Assembly (NCBI GenBank): GCA_040080965.1
Contig: JBEBHH010000002.1
Span: 62,001 to 126,000 of the forward strand
Reading direction: 5' to 3'
DNA length: 64,000 nucleotides
Source: SHZI01 sp040080965
GTDB lineage: Bacteria > Pseudomonadota > Gammaproteobacteria > Steroidobacterales > GCA-2729495
Both the position numbers and the translations under genes were made by a program. Position 1 is the first letter of the stretch, and every line of letters starts with the position of its first letter. Below the pieces are notes generated by a model. It saw nothing but the letters and a program-made list of their open reading frames with translations, made no database searches and was not told the DNA's origin. Shown one piece after another: positions 58,968-64,000 of this stretch.

Positions 58968-60146
58968 ATGAGCAGACCGCTTTTGACTGGCATGCTGGGC
59001 CTGGCCGGCGCCGTCCTTGCAGCGGGCTGCAGTCCCGGGGACACCGCGAACCCGGCTGTCCCGGCACCCGACCAGCGCCCGGCTGTCTCACCGCTGCCTG
59101 CGCTGGTCCGCCCCGACGGGACCTACCCCGTCAAGGCGCTGGAGAAGGACACCATCGTCGTCAAGGTGATCCAGAACGGCGTCCAGAACCTTCAGCAGGC
59201 GCCCAGCATCGAGGCAGGGCTGAAGGCCAACCTGGAGAAGATGGCGTCCCTGGTGCAGAAGGCCTGCACCACCGGCGCGAAACCCGATTTCCTGCTGTTC
59301 AACGAGTTCCCCCTCACCGGCTATTCGGCGGGCTCCAGGGACGAGAAGCTCAGGTTCACCATCACGATCCCGGGGCCCGAGACCGAGCGCCTCGGCGACC
59401 TCGCGCGGGAGTGCGACACGTACATCATCTTCGGCAGCTACGCCCGTGACAGCGACTGGCCCGGACACATCCTCAGCATCAACACGGTGCTCGACCGCCA
59501 GGGCCGGATTGCCCAGAAGTACTGGAAGACCCGCAACATCACGCGCCTGACGCCCGGCGAGGAGATCCCCACCACCACGATCGAGAACGTGCGGGACAAG
59601 TTCCGCGAGCGCTACGGCATCGAGGCCGAGTTCCCGGTGCTGCAGACCGAGTACGGCAACATCGCCGTCAGTACCGTGCAGCTGGACCCCTTCATCTTCG
59701 CCGCCTTCGCCATGCGCGGCGTCGAGATCATGTTCCGGACGGCCACCCTGTTCTCTCCGGACGACGTGAAGGCGACCGCGCGCTTCCACAACGTGTACTC
59801 CGCCATGTCGAACATCACCTTTCCGCCGGACAGCCCGGTGGCGTCCGGGGGCGGGCATTCCCTGATCGTCAGTCCGAGGGGCGAGGTCCTGGCGGAGGAC
59901 CCGACCAACAACGAGGGCATCATCGAGGCAACGATCCCGATTGCCGAGTTCCGCAAGAACCGCCGAATCCCGCGCTACCCGCTGGAAGTCGTCGCGCCCG
60001 TCTTCGACCAGTACCGGCAGGAACTGCCAATGAACCACCTGGACCTGCCCGCGGACCAACTCCCTCAATCGGGCGCGGATATGAAGGCCCTGCTGGACCG
60101 GGCGAGCCGGTGGCTGAATCCGGCCGGCGACGCGAAGGCGCCGTAG
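58968..60146 (+). CDS. lipoprotein with carbon-nitrogen hydrolase (nitrilase) fold lacking the catalytic Cys
   Basis: A signal peptide with lipobox LAAGC (Cys21) anchors a 370-residue nitrilase-superfamily domain in the envelope. The catalytic Glu (LLFNEFPLTGYS) and Lys (QKYWKTRN) are visible, but where active members have a Cys in an ICYD-like motif this protein reads IAVSTVQLDPF, so the nucleophile is missing. The following MRGVEIMFRTA and HNVYSAMSN fit the family. It is probably a binding protein or pseudo-enzyme. GGAGAG precedes the ATG at 58968; a frame open to 58911 is also present. Its stop TAG is part of a REP-like element. The FAD oxidase that follows may be in the same transcript. 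Confidence 0.85.
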   Translation: MSRPLLTGMLGLAGAVLAAGCSPGDTANPAVPAPDQRPAVSPLPALVRPDGTYPVKALEKDTIVVKVIQNGVQNLQQAPSIEAGLKANLEKMASLVQKACTTGAKPDFLLFNEFPLTGYSAGSRDEKLRFTITIPGPETERLGDLARECDTYIIFGSYARDSDWPGHILSINTVLDRQGRIAQKYWKTRNITRLTPGEEIPTTTIENVRDKFRERYGIEAEFPVLQTEYGNIAVSTVQLDPFIFAAFAMRGVEIMFRTATLFSPDDVKATARFHNVYSAMSNITFPPDSPVASGGGHSLIVSPRGEVLAEDPTNNEGIIEATIPIAEFRKNRRIPRYPLEVVAPVFDQYRQELPMNHLDLPADQLPQSGADMKALLDRASRWLNPAGDAKAP

Positions 60147-60165
60147 GAGCGGCTTCAGCCGCGAC
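60143..60165 (+). repeat. REP-like element between the nitrilase-like and oxidase genes
   Basis: The element begins GTAGGAGCGGCTTCAGCCGC and forms the hairpin GCGGCT-TC-AGCCGC. It fills most of the 32-base gap between the two genes. The stop codon TAG of the upstream lipoprotein gene is the TAG at bases 2-4 of the element, as in tadA. Confidence 0.88.
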
Positions 60166-60178
60166 CAGCCCTGCACTC

Positions 60179-61768
60179 ATGACAACACCCGCACCCCAGG
60201 ACCTGATCACCGCGCTGGCTGCCTGCGTCGGCCCCGACCGCGTCATCATCGACCCGGTCGAACGCCAGCTGCTCAGCACGGATCTCTACGCGGAGGGAGC
60301 AACCTGCGCCGCCGCGATCCGTCCCGCCGCCACCGCCTCACTGGCGGCAGCCGTGGCCGCGGCGACCCGCGCCGGCTACGCCGTCATTCCCCGTGGCGGC
60401 GGCCTGTCCTATACCCGGGGCTATGTACCGGACACCGCCCGGTCGATCATCGTCGACACCCGGGACCTGGCCGGCATCGTGGAGCTGGACGCGGTGGGCA
60501 TGACGCTCACCGTCGGTGCCGGCACCACCTGGGAGGCGATCGACGCGGCGCTTGCGCCCCACGGCCTGCGCCTGCCCTACTTCGGGACCTTTTCGGGAAG
60601 GGCCGCCACGGTCGGCGGCGGCCTGTCCGGTGGCGCACTCTTCTACGGGACAGCCCGCTATGGAGCAGCCGCAGACAACGTGCTGGACCTCGAGGTCGTC
60701 TGCGCCGACGGCCGGGTGCTGCGCACCGGGCAGGCGGCCCTGCGCAATGGCAAGCCGTTCTACCGCACCCACGGGCCCGACCTCACCGGGCTTTTCCTGC
60801 ACGACGGCGGCGCCTTAGGGATAAAGACCGAGGCCACCTTCCGGCTGATCGAGCGCCCGGCGCATTCCGGGTTCCTGTCGTGGGCCTATCCGGACGCGGC
60901 GAGCGCCGCGGCCGCAGTCTCTGCCATCGGGCGCAGCGGCGCGACCGAGGAAGCCTACGTGTTCGACCCGGCGACGACGGCGCGCGGCATGGCGGCCAGC
61001 AACCTGGCGAGCGATCTCCGCCGGCTCGGCGGCATCGTCGCCGGCCAGGGCAGCCTGCTCGCAGGCCTCAAGGCCGGCGCACGGGTCGTGCTGGCGGGTA
61101 AGGGCCTGGTGCCCGACGGCTGCTACTCGCTCCACCTGGTCTGCGCGGCCCGCACAGCGCCGGCCCTCGCCGCAGACCTGGACCACTGCGCCACGCTGCT
61201 GGTGCGGCACGGCGGCCAGGAGATCCCCAATTCCATCCCGATGGGCGTGCGCGCGCAGCCCTTCGACAACCTGAACGGCGTGGTGGGACCGAAGGGTGAG
61301 CGCTGGATGGCCCTGAATGCCAAGGTGCGCCATGGCGATGCACCACGGATCATCAACCGCTTCGGCACGATGATCGCGGGGTACCGCGAGCGCATGGTGG
61401 CCGCCCGCGTCACCTACTCGACGCTGTTCACCGCCATGAACACCCACGCCTTCAGCTTCGAGGCGGTCTACCACTGGCCCGACCGGTGGCTGCCCCTGCA
61501 CCGGGCCACGGCGGATCCCGCGTTCCTCGCGAAGCTGCCGCCGGACACGGCCAACCCGGCTGGGTCGGCACTGGTGGCGGAGCTGCGCGAGCGCACGCTG
61601 GATCTGTACGACGAACTGGGCGTGGCCTCGAACCAGCTCGGTCGCACCTATCGCTACTACGGCAACCTGGCCCCGGAAACGCGGGGACTGCTGGACGCGC
61701 TCAAGGCTGCGCTGGATCCGCAGGGGCTGATGAACCCCGGGGTGTTGACGCCCGGGCGGGGTGCGTGA
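60179..61768 (+). CDS. FAD-linked oxidoreductase (FAD_binding_4; GlcD/vanillyl-alcohol-oxidase-like)
   Basis: The 529-residue protein has a PCMH-type FAD domain (YAVIPRGGGLSYTRGYVP, VGAGTTWEAIDAAL, FGTFSGRAATVGGGLSGG) and a C-terminal substrate domain containing MNTHAFSFEAVYHWPDRWLP and the final DPQGLMNPGVL that ends most GlcD-like enzymes. The substrate is unknown; D-lactate, glycolate, phenols and sugar alcohols are typical for the family. There is no signal peptide, so it is probably cytosolic, although the neighbour is a lipoprotein. The ATG at 60179 follows the REP element; an earlier in-frame ATG at 60110 lies inside the lipoprotein gene. Confidence 0.88.
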   Translation: MTTPAPQDLITALAACVGPDRVIIDPVERQLLSTDLYAEGATCAAAIRPAATASLAAAVAAATRAGYAVIPRGGGLSYTRGYVPDTARSIIVDTRDLAGIVELDAVGMTLTVGAGTTWEAIDAALAPHGLRLPYFGTFSGRAATVGGGLSGGALFYGTARYGAAADNVLDLEVVCADGRVLRTGQAALRNGKPFYRTHGPDLTGLFLHDGGALGIKTEATFRLIERPAHSGFLSWAYPDAASAAAAVSAIGRSGATEEAYVFDPATTARGMAASNLASDLRRLGGIVAGQGSLLAGLKAGARVVLAGKGLVPDGCYSLHLVCAARTAPALAADLDHCATLLVRHGGQEIPNSIPMGVRAQPFDNLNGVVGPKGERWMALNAKVRHGDAPRIINRFGTMIAGYRERMVAARVTYSTLFTAMNTHAFSFEAVYHWPDRWLPLHRATADPAFLAKLPPDTANPAGSALVAELRERTLDLYDELGVASNQLGRTYRYYGNLAPETRGLLDALKAALDPQGLMNPGVLTPGRGA

Positions 61769-61771
61769 CGG

Positions 61772-62233
61772 CTAGGGTGTTGCTGTGACCGCAGGCACCG
61801 GGCCGGAAGCACCCAGCGTCTTCGCGACAGTGGACACGGCATCGCCGGTGATCGCTGTCGGGTTGGCCGCACAGTAGGCGACCAGATCGCCCGCCAGCCG
61901 GTCGTAGGTCCAGGGCGGTCCGGTGCGGTCGGCGGCATTGACCACCTCCTGCAACGGCTTGCCCGAGACCGCCTTCAGGTAGCCGGCCGACCAGGTGATC
62001 AGCGAATGCCGGGTGCCGAGCGGCGCGATCCTGATCATCTCGTTGAATACCGAGCAGGGTATCGCGCCGATGTCCGGCACGCCGCCCATGCCGGGCGGCA
62101 TCACGAGCTTCTCCGCCACTGCACTGCCGGAGGCGAGGAGCAGGACCAAAGCCGGCAGGGTCAGGGCCGGCCGGGTACGCCGGGCGGCCGGCGACGTGTG
62201 CTTCTGTTCCATGCGACCGGGTCCGTCCATCAT
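61772..62233 (-). CDS. small secreted protein, HdeA/Rap1a-like pattern, function unknown
   Basis: A 153-residue protein with an Arg-rich N-terminus and signal peptide (LTLPALVLLLASGSAVA) and a mature part of about 112 residues. The mature part has two Cys (IPCSVFNEM and VAYCAANPT) that probably form one disulphide, with TWSAGYLKAVSGK between, a layout like the acid-chaperone HdeA and Rap1a-type families (Cys, aromatic-Gly, Cys before a Pro). It is not a clear match to either. Starts at 62233, 62230 or 62212 are possible. It overlaps the end of the membrane-protein gene upstream, so the two are coupled. It is convergent with the FAD oxidase. Confidence 0.75.
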   Translation of the reverse strand: MMDGPGRMEQKHTSPAARRTRPALTLPALVLLLASGSAVAEKLVMPPGMGGVPDIGAIPCSVFNEMIRIAPLGTRHSLITWSAGYLKAVSGKPLQEVVNAADRTGPPWTYDRLAGDLVAYCAANPTAITGDAVSTVAKTLGASGPVPAVTATP

Positions 62234-63186
62234 TCCGCCGCGCTCACGCGCCGGGCGCCGACTTCCGACGGCTTCTTGGGCGCCACCACCAGCAGGGCGA
62301 TCAGGGTGAGGAAGGCGCCGAAGAGAACCGACGCCTCCAGCTTGTAGCTCCAGGGATCGATGAAGACGGCGTGGCTCATCAGGTCCAGCTTCTCGAGTAT
62401 CTCGACGTTCACCCAGGCGATGTTGCCGACCGGGATGGCATAGCGCAGTGCGGTGGCCGTGCGCTTGAACTGGATGAGCCGGGTCAGGCAGAAGCCGGCC
62501 CAGACGACGGCGACGAACACCGACGCCAGGTTGACGGCGACGAACAGATTTCCCTTGCCCGTCAGGGCCGGATCGAAAGTCAGCAGGTTCCAGGCGTAGC
62601 AGAACCAGGTGACGAAGACGGTCTCCATGAAGGTGATGATGGCGTAGTTGCGGTCCTTCGCCGTCTTGGTGGTGGGACCCAGGCCCTCCCGCAGGCCCAG
62701 CTTGTCCTGGAACCACAGGAACATGTTGCAGCGGGTGTCCTTGTCGAAGGTGTAGAAGCACAGCATCATGAGGAGCGTGCCCACCGTGGACCCCATGATC
62801 ATGTACTCGGGGTAGGTGCCGCTCACCTCGAGGCCGCCCGCGCCGTCCATCCGGGGCAGCATTCCCCAGTTCATGCGGCCGTACCACATGTAGAAGAACT
62901 CGACCCAGCACATCCAGACGATCAGGCCGCCAAAGAAGCCGACCCAGGTCTGGAAGGTCTCGTTCTTCGACTTCACGCCGTACCAGAGCAGGATGATGCC
63001 GGTGAAGCCGAGCAGCGGCGAGACGGCCAGCGTGGTCTCCCGTCCGAGGTTGTGCTCGATCAAAACCATAAGGGTGTGGGCGAGACCCACGCCGACGAAC
63101 ATGAGAACGAAGGTGACGAGCCCGACGATGGGGGGCTTCCAGAGCCTGGACTTGGCGGGTTCGGGGGTGGCGACGGTCGTGGACAT
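62230..63186 (-). CDS. unrecognised multi-pass inner-membrane protein
   Basis: A 318-residue protein with about seven membrane helices, seen for example as VGLVTFVLMFVGVGLAHTLM, LGFTGIILLWYGV, FGGLIVWMCWVEFFYMWYG, GSTVGTLLMMLCFYTF and FVAVVWAGFCLTRLI, and a late ASVLFGAFLTLIALLVVAP. The loop with GRMNWGMLPRMDG and GTYPEYM is rich in aromatic and charged residues; DKDTRCNMFLWFQDKLG lies in another. It is not a transporter or a cytochrome family I recognise. The C-terminus overlaps the small secreted protein gene, so the two form a unit. GAGGAGG lies before the ATG at 63186. Confidence 0.8.
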   Translation of the reverse strand: MSTTVATPEPAKSRLWKPPIVGLVTFVLMFVGVGLAHTLMVLIEHNLGRETTLAVSPLLGFTGIILLWYGVKSKNETFQTWVGFFGGLIVWMCWVEFFYMWYGRMNWGMLPRMDGAGGLEVSGTYPEYMIMGSTVGTLLMMLCFYTFDKDTRCNMFLWFQDKLGLREGLGPTTKTAKDRNYAIITFMETVFVTWFCYAWNLLTFDPALTGKGNLFVAVNLASVFVAVVWAGFCLTRLIQFKRTATALRYAIPVGNIAWVNVEILEKLDLMSHAVFIDPWSYKLEASVLFGAFLTLIALLVVAPKKPSEVGARRVSAAE

Positions 63187-63287
63187 GGGACCTCCTCCTC
63201 AACGGCGGTTCTGCCGGTCACTTCGGAGGAGACTAGAACGGCCCACCGACGAATCCATGCGGTGTTTTGTCGCCCCTGCCGGCGTGG

Positions 63288-63986
63288 CTATTGCTTCGCG
63301 GCGTAGGCCTCGAGGAGCAGGTTGCGTTCCGGCAGGTCCTGCAGGACCAGGCGGCCCAGCGACGTGTCAGCCTGGAGGCGGCCAGGAGACTGCGGCGCCG
63401 GCAGGGAATGAAACCGTGACAGGGTTGCGACGCGCTCACTGAAGATCGGCGCCGGCGCGGGGCCGGGTGGCCGGGCCCACACGTAGGTGATCGACTGCAG
63501 CACGCCGTCGGAATCGAAGTCGTAAAGTGACGCGTTCACGCGCGGGTCGTCGCAGTCGCTGCCCCGCGCGTCGATGCGCAGACCGGCCGGCTGGTTCGGC
63601 ACCTTGCCGTCGATCGTCTCCCTGAAGCGCCGGCCGATGACCTGCCGGGCCTGCTCGACCCGCGATGATCCGAGCTGGTCGAGGAGGGTCTGGCGGCAGA
63701 CCTCCGGCGCAGGCCGTACCGGCTGCGGGGACATCGCGCTGGCTCCCCCGATCGGCGCATCCACACGCACGAGTGCGCAGTCCGCCAACCGGAATTCCCG
63801 GATGGTGCCCTGGTCGACGATGTCGAAGCCCAGCAGCGGCACGCCCAGGTCCGGGAGCGCAAAGACCTGGCTGCCCTGCATGCGGTACTGGATGGGGCCG
63901 AGCGAGTCATCGCCAGAGCTGTCGCTGGCGGCCCAGGACGCGGGCTTGAACTCGGTGGTGCCCCCGCCAAACACGACTTCGCACAT
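63288..63986 (-). CDS. hypothetical protein, possibly incomplete at the right edge
   Basis: The frame gives 232 residues from an ATG at 63986 but stays open to base 64000, so the real start may lie outside the window. The protein has no signal peptide in the visible part. It contains LPDLGVPLLGFDIVDQG, DCALVRVDAPIGG, CRQTLLDQLG and VNASLYDFDSDGVLQSITY, then a linker AWARPPGPAPAP-like segment. Three Cys are present. I do not recognise the family; a beta-rich envelope protein is a guess. It is transcribed toward the membrane-protein gene, 101 bases away. Confidence 0.65.
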   Translation of the reverse strand: MCEVVFGGGTTEFKPASWAASDSSGDDSLGPIQYRMQGSQVFALPDLGVPLLGFDIVDQGTIREFRLADCALVRVDAPIGGASAMSPQPVRPAPEVCRQTLLDQLGSSRVEQARQVIGRRFRETIDGKVPNQPAGLRIDARGSDCDDPRVNASLYDFDSDGVLQSITYVWARPPGPAPAPIFSERVATLSRFHSLPAPQSPGRLQADTSLGRLVLQDLPERNLLLEAYAAKQ

Positions 63987-64000
63987 CGCAGCGCCCGGAT

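Noticed and set aside
62230..63186. AmoC/PmoC-type monooxygenase subunit
   Set aside because: Size and helix number are loosely similar but the metal-site motifs of the C subunit are not present and there is no amoA or amoB next to it.

Overview
The window is about 64 kb of GC-rich, gene-dense bacterial chromosome. It carries 57 protein genes (two of them possibly cut by the window edges), one tRNA gene and no gene-free stretch longer than about 210 bases. Gene content and order point to a gammaproteobacterium of the Xanthomonadales/Steroidobacterales/Nevskiales kind: the fimV-truA-accD-folC-SPOR run, prmB-aroC, the psd/epmA/efp/epmB set, the glyA-nrdR-ribDE-ribBX-ribH-nusB-thiL-pgpA run, a long single-chain PurL, MltF, feoAB, and REP-like GTAGGAGCGGCTTCAGCCGC elements. 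The genus cannot be read from the sequence. No phage, transposase, integrase or CRISPR array was seen.

Layout. 1-6.7 kb, leftward: fimV, truA, accD, folC and a SPOR-domain protein cut by the left edge. 6.9-12.7 kb: aroC and prmB leftward, psd-epmA rightward, efp and epmB (lipid synthesis plus the complete EF-P lysylation module). 12.7-16.9 kb: a catalytically degenerate REC/PAS/GGDEF/EAL protein of FimX type followed by a second, shorter FimV-like protein; both probably serve type IV pili or cell-pole organisation. 16.9-21.1 kb: parC and parE (topoisomerase IV). 21.2-23.7 kb: a rubrerythrin / Fe-S protein / DUF3501 redox-stress cluster behind a strong promoter that carries a perfect operator-like palindrome. 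23.8-26.2 kb: xseB, a membrane protein, and a Ser/Thr kinase fused to a cyclic-nucleotide-binding domain. 26.2-33.3 kb: the riboflavin/NusB/thiamine/one-carbon run. 33.3-45.3 kb: an HDAC-family deacetylase, ettA, a zinc-ribbon protein, purL with a DUF1820 gene, an orphan type VI FHA protein, and feoA-feoB plus a small Cys protein behind a Fur box.

45.3-51.5 kb is accessory in character: a protein that may be a bilin/chlorophyll-catabolite reductase relative, a beta-hydroxyacid dehydrogenase, a small lipoprotein, a secreted subtilase-like protein ending in dockerin repeats, tRNA-Ser(CGA), a small unknown protein, and mltF. 51.5-57.8 kb is a leucine/isovalerate-degradation operon (liuR-liuA-maoC-citE-like-liuB-liuD) controlled from a perfect 26-bp LiuR-type palindrome. 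It has no liuC or liuE; a MaoC-type hydratase and a CitE-type CoA-ester lyase sit where those enzymes would be expected. 57.8-64 kb: tadA, an NTF2-like protein, a lipoprotein with a nitrilase fold that has lost its catalytic Cys, an FAD-linked oxidase, an unrecognised membrane-protein/secreted-protein pair, and a hypothetical protein at the right edge.

The most unusual items are the modified leucine operon with its short biotin subunit, the FimX/FimV-paralogue pair, the dockerin subtilase with Glu in place of the catalytic Asp, the pseudo-nitrilase lipoprotein next to an oxidase, the palindrome-controlled rubrerythrin cluster, and REP-like elements that provide the stop codons of neighbouring genes.
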